DNA from: Duncaniella sp.
GTDB lineage: Bacteria > Bacteroidota > Bacteroidia > Bacteroidales > Muribaculaceae
DNA: 12,717 nucleotides
Direction of reading: 5' to 3'
Assembly: GCF_029054785.1 (NCBI RefSeq)
Contig: NZ_JAIDEN010000108.1
Coordinates: 1 to 12,717, forward strand
The position numbers were made by a program, and so were the translations under genes. Shown piece after piece: positions 1-8,000 of this stretch. Every line of letters begins with the position of its first letter. Position 1 is the first letter of the stretch. The notes under the pieces are model-generated. The model saw nothing but the letters and a program-made list of their open reading frames with translations, searched no databases and had not been told where the DNA came from.

Positions 1-21
1 TCCCACATCGAGATCCAACAA

Positions 22-447
22 TCAAGTATAGGCCCGCTCGACATTACGTTTATCGCCCTTGCTGTAATTCTCATAGTAGGACCACATCCATTTCAAGAAA
101 TCTACATCTCTGTTTCTTTTGAGCCTGTAACCCTCTGCACACTCCAATAGTTCCTGCCCCCGCTCAAACCGGATGCGTTTGGCAATCTCCAATGTTTCCT
201 TATTCTGCTGACGCTCCATCGGTGTACGTGGCGCTTGCCACAGATACAGGCCTAACCGCTCAGTACTTCGATTGACTTTTTTATAAGTCTTTCCGTTATT
301 GCTCTCGGCTACTTCATAGCCTAAATAAAATTCTAAGTAGAGACTATCGCGACCATCACTAAGCGACTGACCCATTAATTTAGGGTTGTCTCCGGCGTTT
401 CCCTCAATCAAATATGTGTTATTGCCTCGATAATTTTTCTTTGCCAT
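22..447 (-). CDS. Truncated tyrosine recombinase (integrase), N-terminal DNA-binding part only
   Basis: This 141-residue ORF resembles the N-terminal arm-binding and SAM-like start of Bacteroidetes tyrosine recombinases. It has a beta-rich start (SLYLEFYLGYE, then RLGLYLW), the segment RQQNKETLEIAKRIRFERGQ, and the beginning of a helical core-binding domain (FLKWMWSYYENYSKGDKRNV). Full-length relatives are about 400 residues, with a catalytic domain carrying the R..HxxR..Y residues. None of that is present: the ORF stops at TGA where the core-binding domain should continue, and neither alternative frame in the last 21 bases at the window edge recovers an obvious continuation. I chose the ATG at 447 because a consensus -7 box lies at 479-486, inside the longer open frame that starts at 522. 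It is probably a remnant of an integrated element. A functional small DNA-binding protein cannot be excluded. The family assignment rests on recalled family features, not on a search. Confidence 0.6.
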   Translation of the reverse strand: MAKKNYRGNNTYLIEGNAGDNPKLMGQSLSDGRDSLYLEFYLGYEVAESNNGKTYKKVNRSTERLGLYLWQAPRTPMERQQNKETLEIAKRIRFERGQELLECAEGYRLKRNRDVDFLKWMWSYYENYSKGDKRNVERAYT

Positions 448-478
448 TATGTCTATTCTATTTGTTTTCTTTTGCTTG

Positions 479-486
479 CAAAGGTA
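479..486 (-). promoter_or_regulatory. Bacteroidetes -7 promoter box for the recombinase fragment
   Basis: Read on the minus strand this is TACCTTTG, a full match to the Bacteroidetes -7 consensus TAnnTTTG. It lies about 32 bases upstream of the ATG at 447. There is no clean TTTG -33 box at the usual spacing. That area is occupied by the tandem repeat at 501-522, so the repeat may act as an activator, repressor or recombinase site at this promoter. Confidence 0.55.
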
Positions 487-500
487 CAAAAAAGATTTTT

Positions 501-522
501 CCAATAAGCAACCAATAAGCAA
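501..522. repeat. Perfect tandem 11-base direct repeat upstream of the recombinase
   Basis: CCAATAAGCAA occurs twice back to back (501-511 and 512-522) with no mismatch. An 11-base period is one helical turn, so both copies face the same side of the DNA. The repeat sits 14 bases upstream of the recombinase -7 box, where the -33 element would be. That position suits paired binding sites for an autoregulating recombinase or an excisionase-like protein. The repeat is seen directly; the role is inferred. Confidence 0.6.
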
Positions 523-549
523 CTTTTAGAAAAACAAGGCTAAAAATGC

Positions 550-616
550 GAAAATAAGAGAAAAGACCAAAATCACAACCTCCTGATTAATCGTATTTTA
601 TCTTTCTTTTATTTTC
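550..616. repeat. Imperfect purine/pyrimidine inverted repeat in an AT-rich gap
   Basis: The purine arm at 550-566 is nearly the reverse complement of the pyrimidine arm at 601-616, with about two differences and a gap of 34 bases. The 8-mer CGTATTTT also occurs twice here (592-599 and 618-625). The whole gap from 448 to 772 has no gene I can support. Besides this repeat it holds the recombinase promoter box, the tandem 11-mer, a possible plus-strand -7 box and the terminator at 692-721. The composition is simple, so part of the symmetry could be chance. Confidence 0.35.
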
Positions 617-657
617 CCGTATTTTCCTCAAAAAGTGGGTTTAATACCCCTCCGAGG

Positions 658-665
658 TACATTTG
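658..665 (+). promoter_or_regulatory. Possible -7 box upstream of the acetyltransferase
   Basis: TACATTTG fits TAnnTTTG on the plus strand, but no good TTTG -33 box is present 19-21 bases upstream. A transcript starting near 672 would meet the terminator hairpin at 692-721 within about 50 bases, before the acetyltransferase start at 773. If this promoter is real, the arrangement would be a short attenuated leader. Confidence 0.25.
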
Positions 666-691
666 AAAGAGTTTCAATAACAATCCTTAAT

Positions 692-721
692 GCCGATCAT
701 CATTTGATCGGCTTATTTTTT
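692..721 (+). terminator. Intrinsic terminator, plus strand
   Basis: GCCGATCA (692-699) and TGATCGGC (705-712) form a perfect 8-base-pair stem with a 5-base loop, followed by TTATTTTTT. This is a textbook intrinsic terminator for plus-strand transcription. The minus-strand side lacks a T-run, so it acts in one direction. No plus-strand gene ends just upstream inside the window. It may therefore be an attenuator in the acetyltransferase leader, or the leftover 3' end of a transcript unit cut by an insertion. Confidence 0.7.
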
Positions 722-772
722 CGCAAATCCATACAGAGACCGATCCAACTGTCATTTGAACCCGACTGCCCG

Positions 773-1624
773 ATGAAAATCAGAAATTTAGAACATACCG
801 ACTTCGATACGCTGTTCATCAGCTTTGAACGTGCTTTCTCTGATTATGAGATCTGTTTTGACAAAGGAGAGGTCCGTTCGATGCTCAAAAGACGCGGCTA
901 TGATCCCCGCATCTCGTTTGCAGCTTTTGAAAAGGATGAAATTGTGGCATTCACATTGAACGGGAAGGGAATATACAACGGCATTCCTACCGCTTACGAC
1001 ACCGGGACAGGAACAGTGAAGGAATATCGTGGACAAGGCATAGCCGGAAAGATCTTCAGCTATTCTATTCCCTTTCTCAAAGAGGCAGGCATCAGGCAAT
1101 ATCTGTTAGAGGTATTGCAAAACAACCATAGAGCCATTACTGTGTACAACCGCATGAACTTTGAGACAAGCAGGGAGTTCGATTGTTTCAGACAGACGAT
1201 CGGCGCCATTAACAACGCCCCCGCGGATCTGAGTTCAGAATACACTGTCGAGCCGGTCACAATTGATTTTATCCTTCAATGTCAGGATTTTTGCGATTTT
1301 TATCCCTCATGGCAAAACAGCATTGAATCAATCAGACGCGCGGAGACCGACCTGACATGTCTCGGCGTTAAAATCAGCGGAATTCCCGTCGGCTACTGCG
1401 TACTTGATCCGCATACCGGAGATCTGTCCCAAATAGCGATCAGAGAAGAATACCGCCGAAGAGGAATAGCCTCACGCCTGTTGCATGAAGCCACAAAACG
1501 CATGAAAACAGACTTTGTAAAAGTCTTGAACATCAACTCTGACAATACAGCCTTGTCGGCATTTCTTAAAAACAAGAACATCACATTGACAAGCAAACAG
1601 TTTGAAATGATACTGCGACTCTGA
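773..1624 (+). CDS. Tandem-domain GNAT family N-acetyltransferase
   Basis: This 283-residue protein is two GNAT folds in series, predicted to transfer an acyl group from acetyl-CoA to an amine; the substrate is unknown. The first domain has its acetyl-CoA loop at residues 81-92 (TVKEYRGQGIAG) and the partner motif at 113-131 (N118, A121, Y125, F130). The second has RRRGIAS at 228-234 and a weaker partner motif at 252-270. No signal peptide or membrane segment is visible, so it is likely cytoplasmic. The open frame extends back to 635, but that extension runs through the terminator hairpin at 692-721 and does not resemble the family. The ATG at 773 gives a typical GNAT start (MKIRNLEHTDFDTLF). 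It stands alone on its strand between a mobile-element remnant and a convergent operon, so context does not reveal a substrate. Confidence 0.85.
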   Translation: MKIRNLEHTDFDTLFISFERAFSDYEICFDKGEVRSMLKRRGYDPRISFAAFEKDEIVAFTLNGKGIYNGIPTAYDTGTGTVKEYRGQGIAGKIFSYSIPFLKEAGIRQYLLEVLQNNHRAITVYNRMNFETSREFDCFRQTIGAINNAPADLSSEYTVEPVTIDFILQCQDFCDFYPSWQNSIESIRRAETDLTCLGVKISGIPVGYCVLDPHTGDLSQIAIREEYRRRGIASRLLHEATKRMKTDFVKVLNINSDNTALSAFLKNKNITLTSKQFEMILRL

Positions 1625-1676
1625 CAACATTAAACGCAGTAAATAAATCATTCTTAACCGGCAGCAACAAATAAAA

Positions 1677-1720
1677 CAATCCGGATGAGTCGTCCTTGAC
1701 TGGACGGATCATCCGGATTG
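1677..1720. terminator. Bidirectional intrinsic terminator between convergent genes
   Basis: CAATCCGGATGA (1677-1688) pairs perfectly with TCATCCGGATTG (1709-1720). A GT/GA internal mismatch is followed by a second 5-base-pair stem (1691-1695 with 1702-1706) and a 6-base loop. The plus strand continues CGGTTTT and the minus strand continues TTTTATTTG, so both sides have a short T-run. It lies between the acetyltransferase stop at 1624 and the protease stop at 1757 and should serve both. Confidence 0.88.
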
Positions 1721-1756
1721 CGGTTTTATGTGAATGCGGTCTTAAGACACCCGCGC

Positions 1757-4700
1757 TTATTTCTTGGCGGTTTTCTTCATAAGGTGCTTGGTGGCGCCTA
1801 TGAGCTGTTCGTCAACGCCACGGAGGACATCGGCGGGATTATTGTAGATGACCACATCAGGGTTGAGCTGCTTGTTTTCCAGCATTTCACCGTTGCGGTC
1901 CAGCGAGGTCACTTCGGGGATACCGAAGACGATTGTCGGATCAATCTGAGTCTCCCACCAGACAGCTGTCATCGTGCCTGGAATCGGTGCGCCGATGACA
2001 TCGCCGATCTTAAGAGTCTGATAGACATACGGAGTGCCGTGGGCATCACTGTAATTGCTTTCGTCGACAAGCATGGCCGATGGCTTGCACCATTGAGAGA
2101 AGGGATCTGTGCCGATAAACTGGCCGCGCGGACAGTGCGTTACGTATGCTTTGCCGCTGAGGAGTATAGCAAGGTCGTTGTGAAGCCAGCCTCCGCCATT
2201 GTGACGAGTGTCAACGACAACCGCATCGTGATTACGGTATTTGCCGAGCAGACGGTCATAGACCTCATTGAAGCTCGAACCATCCATCGCTTTCACATGC
2301 ACATAGGCGATACGGCCTCCTGACACACTGTCGACAATGCGTTCATTGCGTTCGACCCATCGGCTGTAAAGCAGATCCTTGATTGTGTTAGAGCCGACAG
2401 GCTTTACATAGACTGTCTTTTTCTCGCCTTTGGCTTTCTTCACTTCAAGTTTCACTTTCTTCCCGTTCTTTCCTTCAAGCAGAGGATAATAGTCTTTGCC
2501 GGCACGGATCAGAGAGTCATTGACAGAGAGAATCACATCGCCCGCAGCAAGGCCGAGGCTCTTGTCAGAAAGCGGACCGCGCTTGACGATCTCTTTGATC
2601 TTAAGACCGTCGCCCTTGAATGATTCATCAAAGAATGCACCGAACGAAGCTGTCGGGAGCACCTGGCGGCCTGAACCGCCGGAATAGATGCCGCCGGTGT
2701 GTGATGCGTTAAGTTCTCCGAGGATCTCACTGAGCAAAATCGCAAAATCATATCCATTGTTGATATGAGGCAGGAATCTTGCATATTCCTTCTTATACAG
2801 TTTCCAGTCTGCACCGTGGAATTTCTTGTCGTGGAATTTGTCAAAAACCTGACGCCACATGTGGTCGTAGATATACTCCCGTTCTTCTGACGGACGGCGG
2901 TTGTATTCGGCCTCATAAGATACGCCTGTCGATTTTCCGCTTGCGAGATTGACTTTCTTGATGCCGGAGCGGTCAATCACGAAAATGTTGGCACCCTTTT
3001 TGTCAGGCACCATGCCCCATGCACTCAGACCTTTGACAAGAACTCGCGTACCGCCCTCCTTCAGATTGCGTTCATAGAGAGAGCGTCCGTCAGGGCTGGA
3101 TGCGACATAGTAGAGCTTATCCCCTTTGGGAGATATGTAATACGATCCTAATCTTGCCGAAGAGCCTGTCAGACGCGCCATCCGATAACGGCGGTTTTCA
3201 AAGTCGAGATCCAGGGCCTTGACTTCATCCTTTTTTACAGAATCTTTTTTAGCATCGTTTTTCTTGGCTGCATCCTTTTTGGATTTTTTCTTAGAGTCAG
3301 ACTTTTTGCCATCCTGCTTTTTCTTGTCTTTGGCCGATTTTTCTTTGTCGGCGAGCTTCAGTTCCTCATCTGTCATCCGGAATCGGTCATAGGCCTCTCC
3401 GTCAAGGAACATAAGCATGACGTCGCTCTCATTGCCCCAGCTGCCATGACTCTTGTAGCCATATTTGCTGGTTGTATATGCAACAGCCTTTCCTCCAAGC
3501 ACCCACTGCGGACTGCCATTGCTATAACCGCTTTCGGTCAGATTGACGGTCTCACTGCCGTCAGCCTTTACAAGAGCAATGTCAGCATTGTTCCAACCTC
3601 CGATACCGATATAGTTTGTGAGGAGCCATCGGCTGTCCGGACTCCATTCAAAGCCCGCATCTCCGTCGGCGTAACTGTAATTATACTTTCCGTCAAGCGC
3701 TGTTACGACCTTCTTGCTCTTGAGATCCATCACACGCAGAGTTGTGCGGTCTTCCAGGAAAGCAACCTTCTTTCCATCGGGACTGTAAGCCGGGAAAAAC
3801 GCAGGCTTGTCACTCTTATAGAGAGGTTTCTCAACAAGTTCCGTGGCATAAAGAAGCGATTTCTCCTCCGGATCCTTGATTTCAGTGGTAAACAGCTGCC
3901 AGATTCCGTCGCGCTCGCTGTCATAGACAATGCTGCGCCCGTCAGGAGCGAAATCCACGGCGCGCTCCTGAGCAGGCGTGTCGGTGATACGGCGGGTTGT
4001 GTTATATTCGGTCGAAGTGACATAAACATCGCCGCGAAGCACGAACGCCACCAATTCTCCGTCAGGCGACACTGCAAATGTCGAGGCACCCGAACGGCGC
4101 ATTGTCTTTTCTACCGGCGAGGCATAATCATCGCTGAGAATATTGACTTCGACTTTTGAGGGCTTTTCATTTTCGGTCATCGTATAGATCTCTCCGTTCC
4201 AGCTGAACGCGAGCCGACCGTTGTCAGAGGCTGACAACGAACGAACAGGATGCGTCTTGAACTTGGTCAGCTGTCGTTTCTGCGAACCGTCAACCGAACG
4301 TTTGTAGACGTTGAGAGTTCCGTCTTCCTCACTTATGAAATAAAACTGACCGTCATTGGCCCAGACAGGATTCATGTCATGTCCGTTGAAGTCTGTCAGT
4401 TTCGTGTGTTTGCCGTTGTCGAGAAGCCAGATGTCGGCAGTGCCTGAAGAACGCTCATGCTTTCTCCAGATATTTTCAACGCCTTTACGGTCCTGATACA
4501 GAACCCGTCCGTCACGATTGAAACTAAGGGCCGGCATTGTGAGCGAGATCATCATTTCAGGACGTCCGCCATTGATGTCGACCGTATATACCTGCTGGGA
4601 GAATGCAGCCTGTGCCGCAGTCGACGCAGGCATGTCGGCAGTACTGAAAACGACATGGCTGTTGTCTTTGAAAGCGAGCGGAGTCTCATTGCCTGAATGT

Positions 4701-5011
4701 GTTGTCAGCCGTTTGGGAACACCGCCTTTGCTATCAACGACAAAAATGTCGAGCGAACCTTCGCGATCACTGTTGAACGCGATCTTCGAGCCATCAGGAC
4801 TCCATACAGGCAATGTGTTGTAACTTCCGCCTGAAGTCAGCTGCCTGGCATCGCCACCTTTGGCCGGGACGGTAAAAATGTTTCCTTTGTAGGTAAATGC
4901 AATCGTAGTGCCATCAGGAGAAATAGCCACGTTGCGAAGCCACAATGGCGCAGCGCTCATGCCAAGCGAGCCTATGGCAAACAGCGCCAGCGAGATGATA
5001 CTTTTTCTCAT
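1757..5011 (-). CDS. Secreted tricorn-type S41 serine protease (TolB-like propellers, PDZ, catalytic domain)
   Basis: This 1084-residue protein is predicted to trim peptides in the periplasm. A signal peptide covers about residues 1-21 (cleavage near MSA-AP). A first beta-propeller with repeated SPDG-type blades spans about 24-285 and a second about 305-690. The C1 region is at about 700-775, a PDZ domain at about 790-870, and the S41 core at about 880-1070. The tricorn catalytic set is complete: S770-H771 in NASHTGG, nucleophile S988 in NYSDAHG with D989 beside it, and E1045 in LENKQLNPD. The spacings (218 and 57 residues) are almost those of archaeal tricorn S745/H746, S965 and E1023. A lysine-rich insert at 556-598 interrupts the second propeller. 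It is the last gene of a three-gene unit, 77 bases after the TamB gene, and ends at the terminator at 1677-1720. Cofactor peptidases of archaeal tricorn are not encoded nearby. Confidence 0.93.
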   Translation of the reverse strand: MRKSIISLALFAIGSLGMSAAPLWLRNVAISPDGTTIAFTYKGNIFTVPAKGGDARQLTSGGSYNTLPVWSPDGSKIAFNSDREGSLDIFVVDSKGGVPKRLTTHSGNETPLAFKDNSHVVFSTADMPASTAAQAAFSQQVYTVDINGGRPEMMISLTMPALSFNRDGRVLYQDRKGVENIWRKHERSSGTADIWLLDNGKHTKLTDFNGHDMNPVWANDGQFYFISEEDGTLNVYKRSVDGSQKRQLTKFKTHPVRSLSASDNGRLAFSWNGEIYTMTENEKPSKVEVNILSDDYASPVEKTMRRSGASTFAVSPDGELVAFVLRGDVYVTSTEYNTTRRITDTPAQERAVDFAPDGRSIVYDSERDGIWQLFTTEIKDPEEKSLLYATELVEKPLYKSDKPAFFPAYSPDGKKVAFLEDRTTLRVMDLKSKKVVTALDGKYNYSYADGDAGFEWSPDSRWLLTNYIGIGGWNNADIALVKADGSETVNLTESGYSNGSPQWVLGGKAVAYTTSKYGYKSHGSWGNESDVMLMFLDGEAYDRFRMTDEELKLADKEKSAKDKKKQDGKKSDSKKKSKKDAAKKNDAKKDSVKKDEVKALDLDFENRRYRMARLTGSSARLGSYYISPKGDKLYYVASSPDGRSLYERNLKEGGTRVLVKGLSAWGMVPDKKGANIFVIDRSGIKKVNLASGKSTGVSYEAEYNRRPSEEREYIYDHMWRQVFDKFHDKKFHGADWKLYKKEYARFLPHINNGYDFAILLSEILGELNASHTGGIYSGGSGRQVLPTASFGAFFDESFKGDGLKIKEIVKRGPLSDKSLGLAAGDVILSVNDSLIRAGKDYYPLLEGKNGKKVKLEVKKAKGEKKTVYVKPVGSNTIKDLLYSRWVERNERIVDSVSGGRIAYVHVKAMDGSSFNEVYDRLLGKYRNHDAVVVDTRHNGGGWLHNDLAILLSGKAYVTHCPRGQFIGTDPFSQWCKPSAMLVDESNYSDAHGTPYVYQTLKIGDVIGAPIPGTMTAVWWETQIDPTIVFGIPEVTSLDRNGEMLENKQLNPDVVIYNNPADVLRGVDEQLIGATKHLMKKTAKK

Positions 5012-5088
5012 AAAAATGTGAATATTGTGATATTTTCTGTTATTCTCAGCAGAGGTCTGCTATTTAGACGAAGAGCCACGCGGTTTAG

Positions 5089-8000
5089 TTACATCTGTTT
5101 TTCGCTTTTTTCAGACATTTTCTCCTCTTCGTTTTTCACGGCATTCTCAGGTTTGGATTTTTCAGACTGACCGGCCTCCTTTTTCGGGGTTTTGCGGCGT
5201 TTCAGGAATGAAAAAATATTGTCAAAGTCACGTTTGAATACAAGTCCGACTCCCTGGGTGGTCAGGGCGCTCTTCAGGTAGTAGTTCTGATCATTGTAGC
5301 GGTTGTAGGCCTTAAGCTGGATTGTTCCTGCACGGTTGAGCAGATAGCGTATATCGAAATCGCCGATAAAACTGTTGTTGTTCATTGAATTATCGCGATA
5401 GCCGAAGTTTCCGTTCAGCAGCAGGCGGTTGTTGAGCAGATGGCTTGACAAGGCCACGTCCACCTGGACATCGGAGAAGTCTCCGCGGTCACTGCGGATG
5501 GCCGGCGCAATGCTCCAGTTATCGCTCAGTTCGCCGAGCATCGAGCTTAGACGGGAGGAGATCGTGGATGAGGCAACCGATACAAGTTCGTTGCCATGAG
5601 TAGCCGTCATGTAATCCGGTGTGTAGAACTTGGAGAGAGCCAGCAGATAAATGATCTGACGGTTCATCATGTCCTCGGTCGACACTATCGAGCGCACTTT
5701 CCGGTAGGTGTCACGGGTAAGCGTCGGGAAGTCCAGATCAAACGAAATTTCAGGCTGACGGATGTCTCCGCGGACCATCATCAGGGCATCGACCGGCACA
5801 CTCGTGCGTGTCAGCTCACGGTCTTCAAGGAAAGATTCGTCAAGATCGCTAAGATTGGCATTGAGCGAATAAGACGCCACAATGTCAAGCTGTGCGCTGT
5901 AAGGATCGCCCAGGAAGGTGATCTTGCTGCCATCCTTGATCTTGAAGGCCTTTATTATTATATCCTGAAGAGTAAAATTATAGACACCATGGTTGATCTT
6001 ATAGTCACCATACATGCGCAGGTCTCCGTCAGAACTGTATGACATTCTCATCTGACCGCTGCCGAATGCTGTGATCTTATCACCTCCGACAGGGTCCATC
6101 AAAAGATTGATCGACACAGAAGGAGTGATACCGATATCGAACGTCATGGCATAAGTCGAGGCTGACTGTTCCTCCTTATTGCGTATCCGCTCGCGCAACT
6201 GCCGGACAATAAGGGGAGTTGGATCCAGAGCTGCAATCGAATCCTTGTAGGCCTTGTTTTTATCCCGCAATGTGATGAACTGGTAGTCGATAGCCTGCTC
6301 GGCATCGCTCATAACAAAGGTAAAAGTAGATTTCTGCGCAGTCGACATGGCAACATTTATATCTACACGACCGGGCACTCCGCTGACCGAAGCCTTGCCG
6401 TTGCCATAGACGAGTCCATACCAAGGATCTTCGGTCTGATTTTCGCCGACATCATAGACCAGAAAATCACGCGCTCCAGTGATATCGAAGCGGAATGTCG
6501 GATCGTGGAAATATGTATGAGCCACATAGCCGTTGAGACTGGCGGTCTTTCCGTTGCGGTCAGTCAGACAGATATTGTCAAAAGTGATCATGCCCGGCCG
6601 CAGGTGCACACTGTCAGTCGTCGTGTAGGTCGTGTTTGTGAAATCAAGTTTCAGACTCAGGTCTTTGGCAAATATATCGCCTGTCAGATCCAGATTCTTG
6701 AACGTGCCGTAGAGATGAGCTTCACCGCTGACCTCGCCGCTGATCTTCGAGGTAAACGCCGACATAAACGGAGCCATGAAACCGACCGGCGCTTTGTCGG
6801 CCTTAAACATGAAATCAAGCTCTGAACTCATCGGTTTGATGATACCGTCCACTTCCGATCTGGAACCGTTTTTCCCGACTATGTCAGCCATTATCCTGAC
6901 AGACTTGGCCTCATGGTCCCAATAACTGCGGATATCTCCGTCGCCCATCACACAGCCGTTGTATTTCAGACCATCGACTTTAAGCCGTGGCGTATAGAGC
7001 ACCGGATCTCCGGAAAGAAGTTTCAACCCGTAGAAGCTGCCTGTTGCCCGTCCGCCGAACTGCACGGCATCGCTCATGTTGAGCGAATCGAAAATATAGT
7101 CGACGTCAATGGCATCAAGCTCAACAATCAGACGGTCCGTCGAGTCGGCCGAGGCTACACCGTTGATCTTCAGAGACTGCCCTGCACGCTGCCCGCTGAG
7201 ATTGCTGACTGCGATCCTTTTCGGCGACACTTGCACCGATGCCGGATTGACAGTCCAGACGGAATCATTGAATACCATCTGGGTCTGTGCGACGGATATG
7301 TCAGTCAGAAGCACGTCATTGTCACCATCGCTGCGGCTGAACAGGGCTGAAAAATCAAAATTGCCGTGGAAATCCTCCTGTCGGTCTATTTTCCAGACAA
7401 TTGATGTTCCCAGCGAGTCAAGCGCGCCTTCGGAATTCAGCAGCAGGTCCAGCATTCCGTTCTTGGTCGGGAATGATGTGTGGGCGCTTACGCCCGACCG
7501 GACGTTGGCCGCATCGAGCAACACAGACAGGCGGGTTCCTTCCACAAGCTTGTCCTTGTTGCGCAGATAAGGGGCATCCACATCAACTCCGATCATGGCG
7601 ACATCGCCGCCTCGTCCGAATGATTTTACATTCACGGGATAGATAATATCGGTGGGCAAACCCAAAAAGCGGCTGACCGTAGAATCTTCCTTGACTTTGA
7701 GATCAAGATCAAAATTGAAATCAGCAATCTCCTGTTCCGTATCAGCCGGCAACAAAGCCGGATATACTTTGGCAACCACAGCCCTGACATCCTTGACGAG
7801 GGTCTTCAGGCTGAAACTGCCGGTGAGGTCAATATCCAGTTGAGGACTGCGAAGCAAGAGACTCCGGGCCGAATCTCCGGTCATGGCATCCAGCTCTATA
7901 CGCGAAATTGACAGAGACCTGTCATTGCGACCGTCAAACGTAAGCTCCGACAGCTTCACCCAGCCGTTGATGTTATCCGGATTGCGACCGCGGACCGATC

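Noticed and set aside
637..660. T-arm-like sequence that could be a tRNA 3' end or integration target
   Set aside because: GGGT/ACCC pairs, but the loop lacks TTCRA, no acceptor stem matches, and no tRNA body can be folded from the flanks.
1718..2323. Plus-strand 201-codon open frame
   Set aside because: It lies antisense to the catalytic end of the protease, whose motifs are intact, and begins just past the terminator hairpin. It has no recognisable domain.
3446..4159. Plus-strand 237-codon open frame
   Set aside because: It is fully antisense to the second propeller of the protease. The translation has no coherent fold or start signal, and such frames are expected opposite long genes of this composition.
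5048..5061. Short hairpin AGCAGAGGTCTGCT between the TamB and protease genes
   Set aside because: The stem is short with an almost absent loop and no T-run on the minus strand, so it is not a convincing terminator.
5596..7350. Several plus-strand frames of 106-148 codons
   Set aside because: All are shadows of the TamB-like gene, whose uninterrupted 1527-codon frame and family features are clear.
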